NCBI RefSeq assembly: GCF_012524075.1
Contig: NZ_JAAZUI010000016.1
Span: 24,159 to 88,158, forward strand
From: Lutibacter sp. B1
GTDB taxonomy: Bacteria > Bacteroidota > Bacteroidia > Flavobacteriales > Flavobacteriaceae
DNA: 64,000 nt
Direction: 5' to 3'
The notes under the pieces are model-generated. The model saw only the letters and a list, made by a program, of their open reading frames with translations, was not told the origin of the DNA and ran no database searches. Below are positions 42,995 to 53,038 of the stretch, one piece after another. The translations under genes were made by a program, and so were the position numbers. Every line of letters starts with the position of its first letter. The stretch's first letter is position 1.

Positions 42995-43235
42995 AAAATC
43001 AATTACTTAACATTTTAATATAGTAGTTTTTAAAAAATTTATAACAAAATTTAACTCCTGTTGCATTTCTTATAATAACGAGTTGTTGTAAAAATTTTAT
43101 TCTACTGATTTTAAGATTTTTAACATAAAAAATTGAATGAAAAGGAATTGTTAAATTCAAAAAAAATAAGTCTAAATTGATAAAAACCACACATTTTTTT
43201 AATCTGATTTTTTTCTGTTTGTATCTCAAATCAAA

Positions 43236-43243
43236 TAGCTTTG
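43236..43243 (+). promoter_or_regulatory. Promoter -7 of the small secreted protein
   Basis: TAGCTTTG matches TAnnTTTG, 24 bases before the ATG at 43268. The 240 bases before it, after the pyruvate-kinase-like gene, show no gene. Confidence 0.55.
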
Positions 43244-43267
43244 AGTATAACTAAAATTAAAAAAATC

Positions 43268-43606
43268 ATGAAAAAACTAGCTTTATTATTTTTGACAATT
43301 GCTTTGAGTACAACTACTCTATTTGCTAAAACTTTTGACGAAAAAGAAACCGTAAAACTAAGAAATGAGATTATCAAATTATTAGATAATGCTCCTTTTG
43401 AAGTAAATCATGAAATTAACGCCACAATAGATTTTATTGTAACATCTAAAGGTGTAATTATTGTAACTGACGTAAAAACAGATACAAATAATATTGACGT
43501 AGAAACATATGTTAAAAACAAATTAAATTATAAAAAAGTAACTGTTTTTAACACCAGAAGAACTCGTTTTTTTACAATGCCTCTAAAGGTTTTGCAAGAT
43601 TTTTAA
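43268..43606 (+). CDS. Small secreted or periplasmic hypothetical protein
   Basis: 112 residues with signal peptide MKKLALLFLTIALSTTTLFA. The mature protein (KTFDEKETVKLRNEIIKLLDN, IDFIVTSKGVIIVTDVKTD, VETYVKNKLNYKKV) has an alpha then beta arrangement seen in many short Bacteroidota exported proteins; no known function. An in-frame TTG at 43241 lies within the -7 element and is rejected as start. Confidence 0.75.
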   Translation: MKKLALLFLTIALSTTTLFAKTFDEKETVKLRNEIIKLLDNAPFEVNHEINATIDFIVTSKGVIIVTDVKTDTNNIDVETYVKNKLNYKKVTVFNTRRTRFFTMPLKVLQDF

Positions 43607-43621
43607 TAACAAATTAAAATA

Positions 43622-43659
43622 AAAAAACTCCTTAAAGTATTGATTTTAAGGAGTTTTTT
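43622..43659. terminator. Bidirectional terminator between small secreted protein and tig
   Basis: AAAAAACTCCTTAAA and TTTAAGGAGTTTTTT pair perfectly, with A- and T-tracts on both sides, between convergent genes. Confidence 0.9.
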
Positions 43660-43669
43660 ATTTTATATG

Positions 43670-43689
43670 ATTCCTGTATTTACAGGAAT
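43670..43689. repeat. Short inverted-repeat element, ATTCCTG family, copy A
   Basis: ATTCCTGTATTTACAGGAAT is a perfect 9-bp inverted repeat. Related elements lie at 46403-46422 and 60252-60271, all intergenic. Confidence 0.6.
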
Positions 43690-43702
43690 GACACTAATTA
43701 TT

Positions 43703-45028
43703 CTATTTGTAAACTTCTTTTACAAATTGCTCATAATTAACATCTTTTACTTTAAAAGTCATTTTTTCTTTATAAAAATCTAATAATTTTTTACTTGCTA
43801 ATTGTTCTTGTAAACGTTTCGCTTCATCTTGATTACTTAAAACACGTTGAACAATATCTTCTAAATCTTTTTCTTCAGGATTTAATTGACCGTATTGTGC
43901 CATTTGAGCTTTCACAAAACCTTTAGTGAAGTCTTTTAACTCATCAAAAGTAATTTGCAGATTATGATCTTTAAATATTTTACCTTCAATTAATTGGTAA
44001 CGTAATCCTTTTTCTGATTTTTCAAATTCTTCAGCAGCTTGGTCCGGAGTCATTGGGTTTTCACCTGCAACAGCCAACCATTTTTTTAGAAAATCGGCAG
44101 GTAAATCAAATTTTGTATTTTCAACCAAATATTCAGTTACTGCATTAAGTAATTGTTGATCTGCTTGATTTTGAAACTGTTTTTCAGCATCTTCTTTAAT
44201 TTTAGTTCTAAGCTCTTCCTCAGATTTTACAACATCAGGACCAAATACTTTATCAAATAATTCTTGATTTACTTCAGCAAGTTCCGTAATATTAATTTCT
44301 TCAATTGTGAACGTAACAGGAATTTCCAATCCGTGAACTTCATCATGACCAACACCTAATGCACCCATTAATTTATGATCATCATCAAATAAACCTTTGG
44401 TTTTTAACTCAACTACATCTCCAACTTTTTTACCAATAAATTTCTTCTGATTTGTTTTTCCTTTAATTGAATTTAGCTCAATAGTAGATTTTTTTTCAAT
44501 TCCTTTTTCTTCGTTTGCAAATGTTCCTGCAATAGTTACACCTTCTTCAACTACTTCTTTTGTAACTAATTTTCCAAAACGCTTCTGAATATTTTCTACT
44601 TCTTTATCTAACAATTCATCATCAGCAACAATATTGTATTGCGTAATTTTCTTTTTTGAATCTAAATCAACGTCAAATTCCGGCGCTAAACCTAATTCAA
44701 ATTCAAATGCATAATTTTCAGTTGCTTCCCAAGAAAAATCTTCTTGAATTTTAGGTAAAGGATTCCCTAAAATATCCAGCTTTTCTTCAACTAAAAAATT
44801 ATTTAATGCTTCTTGTAATAATTTATTTACTTCATCAATCATTACAGATTTTCCGTACTGCTTTTTTACCATTCCCATTGGCACATGACCTTTTCTAAAA
44901 CCCGGGATATCAGCTTTTTTACGGTAATCTTGTAAAATTTGAGCTACTTTATCTTGATAATCTTCTGCTGATATTTCAACCTTCACTACTGCATTTAACG
45001 CATCAATACTTTCTTTTGTAATATTCAT
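43703..45028 (-). CDS. tig: Trigger factor
   Basis: A 441-residue ribosome-associated chaperone. The ribosome-binding signature is GFRKGHVPMG (about 43-52). The central domain (about 150-245) is a divergent FKBP-type prolyl isomerase fold. The C-terminal helical arms (about 260-430) hold substrate. It acts on nascent chains at the exit tunnel. Normal length for the family. Confidence 0.93.
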   Translation of the reverse strand: MNITKESIDALNAVVKVEISAEDYQDKVAQILQDYRKKADIPGFRKGHVPMGMVKKQYGKSVMIDEVNKLLQEALNNFLVEEKLDILGNPLPKIQEDFSWEATENYAFEFELGLAPEFDVDLDSKKKITQYNIVADDELLDKEVENIQKRFGKLVTKEVVEEGVTIAGTFANEEKGIEKKSTIELNSIKGKTNQKKFIGKKVGDVVELKTKGLFDDDHKLMGALGVGHDEVHGLEIPVTFTIEEINITELAEVNQELFDKVFGPDVVKSEEELRTKIKEDAEKQFQNQADQQLLNAVTEYLVENTKFDLPADFLKKWLAVAGENPMTPDQAAEEFEKSEKGLRYQLIEGKIFKDHNLQITFDELKDFTKGFVKAQMAQYGQLNPEEKDLEDIVQRVLSNQDEAKRLQEQLASKKLLDFYKEKMTFKVKDVNYEQFVKEVYK

Positions 45029-45118
45029 TTTATGCTATTTTATCTTAAATAATTAAAAATTGGGTGCAAAATTACTATTTTTTATGCACTTTACAACATT
45101 TAATTTGTTCAAATTCAA

Positions 45119-45460
45119 CTATTTTTCTTTTATAAACGAGTATAAAATAGATTGAAAAACAGTTAACAGTATACTAAACAATAGTGCAACCCAAAATCCT
45201 GAAACGTTAAATCCACTCACAAAATAATCAGCGAGTAAAATAATTAATGCATTTATTACCAGTAAAAATAAACCTAAAGTTACTACCGTTATTGGCAAAG
45301 TGAACAATACCAATATAGGTTTTACTGTTATTCTCAATAAGCCTAAAACTATTGCTACTACTATGGCGTCTACATAATTAACTACCTCTACACCAGGTAA
45401 TAAATAAGCTATTATTACTACGGCTAAGGCAGTAAGTAAAATTTTTAAAATTGTGTTCAT
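45119..45460 (-). CDS. Phage-holin-like four-helix membrane protein
   Basis: A 113-residue protein almost wholly hydrophobic, with four predicted membrane helices. It contains AIVLGLLRITVKPILVLFTLPITVVTLGLF (quoted in part), the pattern of the Mycobacterial 4-TM holin superfamily. Such proteins are widespread in bacteria without phages and their function is unknown. No phage genes are nearby. It lies alone between tig and the hydrolase gene, same strand. Confidence 0.85.
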   Translation of the reverse strand: MNTILKILLTALAVVIIAYLLPGVEVVNYVDAIVVAIVLGLLRITVKPILVLFTLPITVVTLGLFLLVINALIILLADYFVSGFNVSGFWVALLFSILLTVFQSILYSFIKEK

Positions 45461-45592
45461 ATGATATTAATTTTAATTGATTTTCAAAAACCTTGTAAAT
45501 TATTTATAAAACTAACTCTTTTACAGGGTTATTTATACTTTGTTATTTTATTTTGAATGTAAATCTAACAATATTTACGCCAAAAATTTATT

Positions 45593-46357
45593 TCAACTTA
45601 AAAAATTAAGTACTTCTGTATAAAATTGAGTAGGGTTTTCGGCATGCAACCAATGTCCGGCATTTTGAATAGACACAATTTTAAAATTGGTAAAATGTGC
45701 TGAAATTAAAGGAATATCTTCCTTAGTCAAATAATTTGATTTTTCCCCTTTTAAAAACAATGTTTCACCTTCAAAATGAGTAAAAGATGGTAAGGCTTCT
45801 CCTACTTCACTATTATTTTGTGTTAAACTTTGTAAATTAAATCTAAAGGCTAATTCTCCTTTATGTTTCCAATACACGTTTTTAAGTAAAAATTGAATAA
45901 TTTCTTTTTCTTTAATATAGATTTCTAGTACTTCTTTAACCTTTTGTCTGGTATTATGTATTGAAAAATTAACTGCATTTAAAGCTGCTAATATTTGTTG
46001 GTGATGAGGTTCGTAATATTTCGGGCTAATATCAGCAACCATTAATTTATCCATAAATTCAGGATAGGTAACTGCAAACAGCATTGCTACTTTACCACCC
46101 ATTGAATGCCCTAATAAATTAACTTTTTGAAGTTGATGATGTTTAATGTAATTATACAAATCCTCTGCCAACAATTCATAATCTAATTCATCAGAATGAA
46201 AACTACGGCCGTGATTGCGCTGATCTATTAAATGAACTTCAAATTTTTTGGCAAATTTATTACCCAACGTTTTCCAATTATCACTCATTCCTAAATATCC
46301 ATGTAAAATAAGTAATGGCTTGCCTTCTCCTAAAATTGTAGAATGTAAAATGTTCAT
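45593..46357 (-). CDS. Alpha/beta hydrolase (YbfF-like esterase)
   Basis: 254 residues. Oxyanion HGYLGMSDNW, HLIDQRNHGRSFHS, nucleophile elbow LLGHSMGGKVAM (Ser near 97), ADISPKYY and the catalytic His in NAGHWLHAENP. These match the YbfF-type esterase family, which cleaves short acyl esters or thioesters. The physiological substrate is not known. Confidence 0.9.
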   Translation of the reverse strand: MNILHSTILGEGKPLLILHGYLGMSDNWKTLGNKFAKKFEVHLIDQRNHGRSFHSDELDYELLAEDLYNYIKHHQLQKVNLLGHSMGGKVAMLFAVTYPEFMDKLMVADISPKYYEPHHQQILAALNAVNFSIHNTRQKVKEVLEIYIKEKEIIQFLLKNVYWKHKGELAFRFNLQSLTQNNSEVGEALPSFTHFEGETLFLKGEKSNYLTKEDIPLISAHFTNFKIVSIQNAGHWLHAENPTQFYTEVLNFLS

Positions 46358-46402
46358 TTTATATTGCTTTTGGCTTTTGAAATTTAAGTTTTTAACAAAG
46401 AG

Positions 46403-46422
46403 ATTCCTGCGAAGGCAAGAAT
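46403..46422. repeat. Short inverted-repeat element, ATTCCTG family, copy B
   Basis: ATTCCTGCGAAGGCAAGAAT, an imperfect inverted repeat between pdxJ and the hydrolase gene. See 43670 and 60252 for relatives. Confidence 0.6.
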
Positions 46423-46481
46423 AACAACTTTTTTTTGATTTTAGTTATGCGTTTTAATTCCTTAAATTTTAGCTTAGTCCT

Positions 46482-47207
46482 TTAAAGTTTACTAACTTTC
46501 AACTTATACTTATACATATTAATCACATTCTCTAAACCTAAATACAAAGACTCGGCAATAAGAGCATGCCCTATTGAAACTTCCAACAAATTAGGAACTT
46601 TTTCTGCAAAAAACTGAATATTATCCAAACTTAAATCGTGACCGGCGTTTATACCTAATCCTAATTTTGTTGCTAAAACAGCGCTTTGAGTATAAGGTTC
46701 AACCGCTTTTTTATTTCCTAAAGCATATTGCGTAGCAAAATCTTCGGTGTATAATTCAATTCTATCTGTACCGGTTGTAGCTGCTGCTTCAATTAATTTT
46801 AAATCGGTATCAATAAAAATTGACGTTCTAATTCCGTTTCTTTTAAATTCTGACACCACTTCTTTTAAAAATGATTGATGTTTAACGGTATCCCAACCTG
46901 CATTTGAAGTTACCGCATCAACAGCATCGGGCACTAAGGTAACTTGTGTTGGTTTAACTGCCAACACCAAATCAATAAATTTAGCAATTGGATTTCCTTC
47001 TATATTAAACTCTGTTGTTACTATTTTTTTTAAATCGTAAGCATCTTGGTAACGTATGTGTCTTTCATCTGGTCTTGGATGAATGGTTATTCCTTCAGCT
47101 CCAAAACTTTCAATATCAAAAGCAACCTTTACAACATTTGGAAAATCTCCTCCTCTTGAATTTCGTAAAGTTGCTATTTTATTAACATTTACACTTAACT
47201 TTGTCAT
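46482..47207 (-). CDS. pdxJ: Pyridoxine 5'-phosphate synthase
   Basis: A 241-residue TIM-barrel enzyme: [23 protein letters not shown] (in part), [52 protein letters not shown] and [13 protein letters not shown]. It condenses 1-deoxyxylulose 5-phosphate with 3-amino-2-oxopropyl phosphate to make vitamin B6. Divergent from the CBS-nadK-uppS-bamA cluster, an order seen across Flavobacteriaceae. Confidence 0.96.
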   Translation of the reverse strand: MTKLSVNVNKIATLRNSRGGDFPNVVKVAFDIESFGAEGITIHPRPDERHIRYQDAYDLKKIVTTEFNIEGNPIAKFIDLVLAVKPTQVTLVPDAVDAVTSNAGWDTVKHQSFLKEVVSEFKRNGIRTSIFIDTDLKLIEAAATTGTDRIELYTEDFATQYALGNKKAVEPYTQSAVLATKLGLGINAGHDLSLDNIQFFAEKVPNLLEVSIGHALIAESLYLGLENVINMYKYKLKVSKL

Positions 47208-47306
47208 TCTTAAAATGTTTTATTTAAACTGTGTTCGCAAATTTACAAACTAAGTATATGTTTTTGGTTTTATTTTTGATTAATTTGTAGTATAATAGCA
47301 AATAGT

Positions 47307-47963
47307 ATGGAAACAACTTCTTACATATTAAAAGAATTTAAACCTTTTACGTTGCACACTAAGTTTGCAGATGTAAAGTCGTTTTTTTATAAAACTACCT
47401 ATTCCCATTTTCCAATTGTACATAACAATCAGCTTTTAGGGTTAATTTCTGAAGCTGATATTCAAGGAATTGATGAAAGTAAGGAACTTGGTGATTTTCA
47501 ATATCTTTTCAATTTATTTTTTGCTGAAGAAAATAATAATTTACTGGAAATTATTAAAATTTTCGCTTCAAACGAAGCTAATTTAATTCCTGTTACAACT
47601 ACTAAAAACAGTTATTTAGGATATTACGATTTAATAGATATGCTACATATTTATAATGATACTACTTTTTTAAAAAATGAAGGTGCCGTTTTATCTATAG
47701 AAAAAGAGCTTAAAGATTATTCTTTTAGTGAAATATGCCAAATAGTTGAATCTAACAACGGAAAAGTTTTAGGACTTTTTATTGCTGAAAGTAGTCCTAG
47801 TTTAGTAAAAATAACACTAAAGTTTAATGCGCAAGACATTAACGAAATTATACAATCACTTAGAAGGTATAATTACAATGTACTTACAAAACACAAAGAA
47901 GATTTTTATTTTGAAGATTTGAAAGAACGATCAGAATATCTTCAAAAATATTTAAATATTTAA
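47307..47963 (+). CDS. CBS domain protein
   Basis: 218 residues. Two CBS motifs in the first 125 residues (FKPFTLHTKFADVKSFFYKTTYSHFPIVHNNQLLGLISEAD quoted in parts: TYSHFPIVHNNQLLGLIS; NEANLIPVTTTKNSYLGYYD). An ACT-like or regulatory region follows in the C-terminal third (SEICQIVESNNGKVLGLF). Adenine nucleotide binding is likely for the family. The stop is 2 bases before nadK, so it is co-transcribed and might serve as a regulatory partner; that is a guess. Confidence 0.85.
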   Translation: METTSYILKEFKPFTLHTKFADVKSFFYKTTYSHFPIVHNNQLLGLISEADIQGIDESKELGDFQYLFNLFFAEENNNLLEIIKIFASNEANLIPVTTTKNSYLGYYDLIDMLHIYNDTTFLKNEGAVLSIEKELKDYSFSEICQIVESNNGKVLGLFIAESSPSLVKITLKFNAQDINEIIQSLRRYNYNVLTKHKEDFYFEDLKERSEYLQKYLNI

Positions 47964-47965
47964 GC

Positions 47966-48847
47966 ATGAAAGTTGCTGTTTACGGACAATATTATAAAGC
48001 CGAAGATAAACCTTATATTGAGAATCTATTTAAAATTTTAAATGAAAAATCAATAGAATTTGTTGTTGAGAAAGAATATTATTTAGAAATAAAAAAACAT
48101 ATAGAACTTAAAAAAATTGAAACTTTCTCGTCATATAAAGAATTAAACAATTCTTTTAACTTTATGTTTACTGTTGGTGGCGATGGTACAATATTAAGAG
48201 CTGTAACTTTTATCAGGCATTCAAATATTCCAATTATAGGAATTAATACAGGTAGGCTTGGTTTTTTAGCAACTGTTCAAAAAGATGAAATATCAAAAGC
48301 GGTAAATTTACTTATAGAACAAAAATACGAAATAAAAAAAAGAGCACTATTAAGCGTTAGAACATCACCTAAAATAAAGAGTTTAGCTTCGTTAAATTTT
48401 GCTTTGAACGAAGTTTCTGTCAGCCGAAAAAATACAGCCTCAATGATTACCATTGAAACTTATTTAGATAATGAGTATTTAACCTCCTATTGGGCTGATG
48501 GATTAATTATTTCAACTCCAACAGGTTCTACAGGATATTCTCTTAGTTGTGGCGGACCAATAATTACTCCGCAAGCAAAAAGTATTGCTCTAACACCAAT
48601 TGCTCCACATAATTTAAATGCAAGGCCGCTTGTAATACCCGATGAAACTAAAATAAAATTTAAAGTAAGCGGTAGAGAAGATGAATTTTTCTTATCGTTA
48701 GATTCACGCATAACAACCATTAACAGTACTACTGAAATTTTTGTTGAAAAATCAAATTTCAATTTAAAAATGGTGCAAATAAACGATCAAACCTTTTTAA
48801 AAACACTTAGAGAAAAATTACTTTGGGGGCAAGACACCCGAAACTAA
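47966..48847 (+). CDS. nadK: NAD kinase
   Basis: A 293-residue NAD kinase with the ATP/NAD motif VGGDGTILRAV (about 69-79), GINTGRLGFLATV, the NE motif LNEVSVSR, and the GSTGYSLSCGGPI segment. It phosphorylates NAD to NADP. It follows the CBS gene directly and starts the run of envelope genes DUF6089, uppS and bamA. Confidence 0.96.
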   Translation: MKVAVYGQYYKAEDKPYIENLFKILNEKSIEFVVEKEYYLEIKKHIELKKIETFSSYKELNNSFNFMFTVGGDGTILRAVTFIRHSNIPIIGINTGRLGFLATVQKDEISKAVNLLIEQKYEIKKRALLSVRTSPKIKSLASLNFALNEVSVSRKNTASMITIETYLDNEYLTSYWADGLIISTPTGSTGYSLSCGGPIITPQAKSIALTPIAPHNLNARPLVIPDETKIKFKVSGREDEFFLSLDSRITTINSTTEIFVEKSNFNLKMVQINDQTFLKTLREKLLWGQDTRN

Positions 48848-48958
48848 TTTTACTAACTGTAAAATACGAAACTACATAAAACACCTCACAATATTTTCAT
48901 TTATAATCAGTTTATCAAAAAAGACTTTGTTAAACTTCAATAAGCGAATAGAATTATT

Positions 48959-48966
48959 TATATTTG
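48959..48966 (+). promoter_or_regulatory. Promoter -7 before the DUF6089 gene
   Basis: TATATTTG matches TAnnTTTG and ends 15 bases before the ATG at 48982. Confidence 0.55.
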
Positions 48967-48981
48967 CACGCTATTTTATAT

Positions 48982-49662
48982 ATGAAAAAACTAATTGTAT
49001 TAACTATATTCATCTGTTTAACAACCACTTCCAAAGCACAAATTAACGAAATTGGCTTAATTTTAGGAGGAAGTAATTATATAGGAGATATAGGGCCTGA
49101 ATATTATATAAACCCGAGTAATTTTATGGGAGGTATAATTTATAAATGGAATATGAACCCTCGAATTGCCTTTAGAGGCACTTTTACGTATGCCGATATA
49201 AGTGCTGATGATGCCGATGCTACAAATAATGCTCGTAAACAAAGAGGTATTAGATTTACAAACAATATAAAAGAGCTTGCTGTTGGAGTTGAATTTAATT
49301 ATTTTGATTATAATATTGACGATTTTAAGAAATCTCACACACCTTATATTTTAGTTGAACTGGCAGCCTTTAACTATAAAGTTGTAAAAAATGAAACCGG
49401 TCCAAAACAATACGATTACGAAAATAAAACTTCATTTGCCATTCCTTTTGGAATAGGTTATAAAACCAAAATATTTACAGACTTTGCCATAGCATTGGAA
49501 CTGAGAGCCAGATATACTTTTGAAGATGATTTAGACTATAACAATGATAAAATTGAGTCACTAACATTTGGAAATCCAAATAGTAACGATTGGTATATGC
49601 TAACAGGTATATCAATAGTTTATACCTTTGGAAGACCACCATGTTATGCTACACCTTATTAA
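48982..49662 (+). CDS. DUF6089-type outer membrane protein
   Basis: 226 residues with signal peptide MKKLIVLTIFICLTTTSKAQ. The start INEIGLILGGSNYIGDIGPEYYI (in part) and repeated aromatic strands suggest an 8-strand beta-barrel ending GISIVYTFGR. This protein sits between nadK and uppS in many flavobacteria; function unknown, envelope-related by context. The ATG at 48982 is preferred over an in-frame TTG at 48964, which lies inside the -7 element. Its TAA overlaps the uppS ATG by one base (TAATG). Confidence 0.82.
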   Translation: MKKLIVLTIFICLTTTSKAQINEIGLILGGSNYIGDIGPEYYINPSNFMGGIIYKWNMNPRIAFRGTFTYADISADDADATNNARKQRGIRFTNNIKELAVGVEFNYFDYNIDDFKKSHTPYILVELAAFNYKVVKNETGPKQYDYENKTSFAIPFGIGYKTKIFTDFAIALELRARYTFEDDLDYNNDKIESLTFGNPNSNDWYMLTGISIVYTFGRPPCYATPY

Positions 49663-50417
49663 TGGAAAATTTAAAAGCTCAAATAAATAAAAATAATGTA
49701 CCCGATCATATTGCCATAATTATGGATGGTAATGGACGTTGGGCTAAACTGAAAGGAAAACAAAGAGTTTTTGGTCACAAACACGGAGTAGAATCCGTTA
49801 GAAAAGTAATTGAAGGATGTGCAGATATAGGTGTTAAATATTTGACCTTATACGCTTTTTCTACAGAGAATTGGAACCGACCAAAATTAGAAGTAAAAAC
49901 ATTAATGTCTTTATTAGTTTCTTCTTTAAAAAAAGAGTTAAAAACATTTCAAAAAAACAACATAAAACTTAATGCTATAGGCAACATTCAAAGCTTACCC
50001 GAAAAAGCTCAAAAAGAACTTGCTGAAGCTATTGAAAAAACAAAAAACAACACCACTTTAACATTAACTTTAGCTTTAAGTTATGGCTCAAGAGAAGAAA
50101 TTGTTAATGTTATCAAAAATATATCAAAAAAAGTTGTTAATAATGAACTTCAATTTGAAGAAATTAACGAAAATATTATAAATAATCATTTATATACGTT
50201 TTCTTTGCCTGATGTTGATTTAATGATTCGAACTAGTGGCGAACAGAGAATCAGCAATTTTTTATTATGGCAAATAGCGTATGCAGAATTGTATTTTACA
50301 GATACTTTTTGGCCTGATTTTAAAAAAGAAAACCTGTTTAAAGCAGTATTAGATTATCAAAACAGAGAACGCCGATTTGGAAAAATTACCGAACAAATTG
50401 AAAACATCAATGAATAA
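49662..50417 (+). CDS. uppS: Isoprenyl transferase (undecaprenyl diphosphate synthase)
   Basis: A 251-residue cis-prenyltransferase: HIAIIMDGNGRWAKLKGKQR (catalytic Asp), YLTLYAFSTENWNRP, and the C-terminal DVDLMIRTSGEQRISNFLLWQIAYAELYF (in parts). It makes the C55 lipid carrier for cell-wall precursors. The start MENLK overlaps the previous stop as TAATG. The 3' end overlaps the bamA start by 8 bases. Operon with bamA and the Skp genes. Confidence 0.96.
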   Translation: MENLKAQINKNNVPDHIAIIMDGNGRWAKLKGKQRVFGHKHGVESVRKVIEGCADIGVKYLTLYAFSTENWNRPKLEVKTLMSLLVSSLKKELKTFQKNNIKLNAIGNIQSLPEKAQKELAEAIEKTKNNTTLTLTLALSYGSREEIVNVIKNISKKVVNNELQFEEINENIINNHLYTFSLPDVDLMIRTSGEQRISNFLLWQIAYAELYFTDTFWPDFKKENLFKAVLDYQNRERRFGKITEQIENINE

Positions 50418-52971
50418 AATTAGCATAGCCCTTTTACTTTTTACAATTATTTTATCATCTACAGTTCTATACGCACAAGAAGATCCTAAAAATAATATAG
50501 AAGAAATACAAATAAAAAACGATACTATTGTTAAAGATACTATTATACCTATTAAACCTCCTACTGTTTTTGTAAAAGAAAATAGTTATGAACTTGGTGG
50601 TGTAACTGTAAAAGGACTTCAAAAATTTGAAGAACAAACGGTAATAGTATTTACAGGCTTAAAAACAGGGCAGCAAATTAAAATTCCCGGAGATAAATTA
50701 ACAAGTGCTATAAAAAAATTGTACGAAACTAAACAATTTAGCAACGTTGAAGTTTATATCGCTAAAATTGATGGAAATACTGCTTATTTAGAATTTGAAG
50801 TAGAAGAATTACCTCAGCTACACAATGTTACCATACAAGGAGTTAAAAAAAATAAAGCAAAAGAATTGCAAAAAGATGCCGAGTTAAAAAAAGGCGCAAT
50901 GGTAACAGACAATTTAATAGTTACTACTAAAAACTATTTTAAAAAGAAATATCAAGAAAAAGGCTTTTTAAACACTAAAGTAACTTTAGATACTAAAAAA
51001 GATACTTCTAATGTAAATTCTGTTGATATGTTGGTTCATATCGATAAAGGCAACAAAGTTAAAATCAAAAGTATTTCATTTGAAGGAAATGATGCTTTTA
51101 GCAATAAAAGGCTGAGAAAAGCCATGAAAAATACTAAAAGAGCTTTTCCTGGTAGATTTTGGAAAACATCAAAATATATTGAAGCCGATTTTAAAGAAGA
51201 TTTGGAAAATATTGTAACCTCTTATAGTGAAAAGGGTTATAGAGATGCTCGAATAATTGATAACTCACTTACTTGGAATAATAACAATACCATAAACCTA
51301 AATATAAAAGTTGAAGAAGGTGAAAAATATTACTTTGGAGATATTAAATTTTTAGGAAACACTAAATATACCGATGATCAACTTCAAAGATTACTAAGAA
51401 TTGAGAAAGGAGACACTTATAATGGTAAAGTTTTAAAAGAAAGAGTTACAGGTGATGGCACTCCGGACTCTGAAGATATCGCAACGTTATACCAAGATAA
51501 CGGGTATCTTTTCTCAAGAGTTATTCCGGTTGAAACAAGAATAAATAATGATTCTATTGATGTTGAAATTAGAATTTATGAAGATGAACCAACAAAAATC
51601 AGAAAAATTACTGTAAATGGTAACGACAGAACAAATGATCATGTAATTTACCGTGAAATAAAAACCAAACCCGGTTATTTATACAGTAAAAGTAATATTA
51701 TTAGAACTATTAGAGAAATTGGACAATTAGGTTTTTTCGATGCAGAAAATATTACTCCTGATTTAAATCCGAACTATCAAGACAAAACTGTAGATATTGA
51801 TTATACAGTTGCTGAAAAAGGATCTAGTCAAATAGAATTACAAGGTGGTTATGGAGGAAACTCATTTATAGGTACCTTAGGTTTATCATTCAATAACTTT
51901 TCAGTCCGTAACATCTTCAATAAAAAAGCATACCGTCCTTTACCAATGGGGGACGGACAAACATTATCGCTACGATTACAAAAAAGTAGATACTACACTA
52001 CATCTAGTTTTTCATTTACTGAACCATGGTTAGGAGGTAAAAAACCAAAATCATTATCATTTTCGATATATAACTCAAAACAATTTAGATATAATTACGC
52101 TACCAACAAAGTTGATAAAGATCAACGTTTAAATATTATTGGAGCTTCTATTGGTTTAGGGCAACGCCTAAAATGGCCTGATGATTATTTTACACTTTCT
52201 CAAAGTATAAGTTATCAGTTATACGATTTAAAGGAGTATGGAATGAGAATTGGTACTTTAACACTTAGTAACGGTAATTTAAATAACCTTTCCTACAATA
52301 TTATTTTTGGAAGAAGTTCTGCAGGTCCAAACCCTATTTTCCCAAAATCAGGTTCCGATTTTAGTATAGGTGCTAAACTTACAATACCATATTCTTTATT
52401 TGAAGATAAAGATTATGATAACATGGAACTTGCCGAAAAATATAAATGGTTAGAATATTATAAAGTAAGTTTTAAAGGAAAGTGGTACACTGCACTAACA
52501 AAAGATTTAGTTTTAATGTCTAATGCCGAGTTTGGTATTTTAGGAAACTACAACAATAAATTAGGTGATTCTCCTTTTGAAAGATTTTTTGTTGGAGGTG
52601 ATGGAATGGCATCATACCAACTAGACGGTAGAGAAACCATTGCTTTAAGAGGATATGAAAACTCTCGTTTATCTTCAATTGATGGTGGAACGGTTTATAA
52701 TAAATTCCAAATGGAAATGCGTTACCCAATTACCTTAAAACCTTCTGCTTCAATTTATGCATTAGGATTTTTAGAGGCCGGTAATTCTTATGATGGGTTT
52801 AGTGAATTCAATCCTTTCCAATTAAAAAGATCTGCCGGATTAGGAATTAGAATCTTTATGCCTGCATTTGGATTGCTGGGAATTGACTTTGCACATGGAT
52901 TTGATCCGTTACCTGGAGAAACTCAAAAATCAGGATGGCAAACTCACTTCATTATAGGACAACAATTTTAA
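50410..52971 (+). CDS. bamA: Outer membrane protein assembly factor BamA
   Basis: About 853 residues. Signal peptide MNKISIALLLFTIILSSTVLYAQ, then five POTRA domains (about 60-440, recognisable by repeats such as ISFEGNDAFSNKRLRKAMK, IKFLGNTKYTDDQLQRLL, ITVNGNDRTNDHVIYREI). The barrel follows with the lid motif ERFFVGGDGMASYQLDGRETIALRGYEN (in parts) and ends HFIIGQQF with the terminal Phe. It inserts beta-barrel proteins into the outer membrane. Two Skp-type chaperone genes follow. Start chosen at the signal peptide. Confidence 0.96.
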   Translation: MNKISIALLLFTIILSSTVLYAQEDPKNNIEEIQIKNDTIVKDTIIPIKPPTVFVKENSYELGGVTVKGLQKFEEQTVIVFTGLKTGQQIKIPGDKLTSAIKKLYETKQFSNVEVYIAKIDGNTAYLEFEVEELPQLHNVTIQGVKKNKAKELQKDAELKKGAMVTDNLIVTTKNYFKKKYQEKGFLNTKVTLDTKKDTSNVNSVDMLVHIDKGNKVKIKSISFEGNDAFSNKRLRKAMKNTKRAFPGRFWKTSKYIEADFKEDLENIVTSYSEKGYRDARIIDNSLTWNNNNTINLNIKVEEGEKYYFGDIKFLGNTKYTDDQLQRLLRIEKGDTYNGKVLKERVTGDGTPDSEDIATLYQDNGYLFSRVIPVETRINNDSIDVEIRIYEDEPTKIRKITVNGNDRTNDHVIYREIKTKPGYLYSKSNIIRTIREIGQLGFFDAENITPDLNPNYQDKTVDIDYTVAEKGSSQIELQGGYGGNSFIGTLGLSFNNFSVRNIFNKKAYRPLPMGDGQTLSLRLQKSRYYTTSSFSFTEPWLGGKKPKSLSFSIYNSKQFRYNYATNKVDKDQRLNIIGASIGLGQRLKWPDDYFTLSQSISYQLYDLKEYGMRIGTLTLSNGNLNNLSYNIIFGRSSAGPNPIFPKSGSDFSIGAKLTIPYSLFEDKDYDNMELAEKYKWLEYYKVSFKGKWYTALTKDLVLMSNAEFGILGNYNNKLGDSPFERFFVGGDGMASYQLDGRETIALRGYENSRLSSIDGGTVYNKFQMEMRYPITLKPSASIYALGFLEAGNSYDGFSEFNPFQLKRSAGLGIRIFMPAFGLLGIDFAHGFDPLPGETQKSGWQTHFIIGQQF

Positions 52972-53038
52972 ACTAAATCAGTTATATTTGTAAATGAATT
53001 TTTAAATTGGCACGGTTTTTTCTAAATACATAGTAGTT

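Noticed and set aside
42999..43229. 76-codon minus-strand frame in the gap after the pyruvate-kinase-like gene
   Set aside because: AT-rich with Lys/Phe/Asn only, no ribosome binding context or recognisable pattern. It ends next to a plus-strand promoter and looks like chance.
45119..45460. Holin-like gene as a sign of a prophage
   Set aside because: No endolysin, structural or integrase genes are nearby, and this 4-TM family is common in bacteria without phages.
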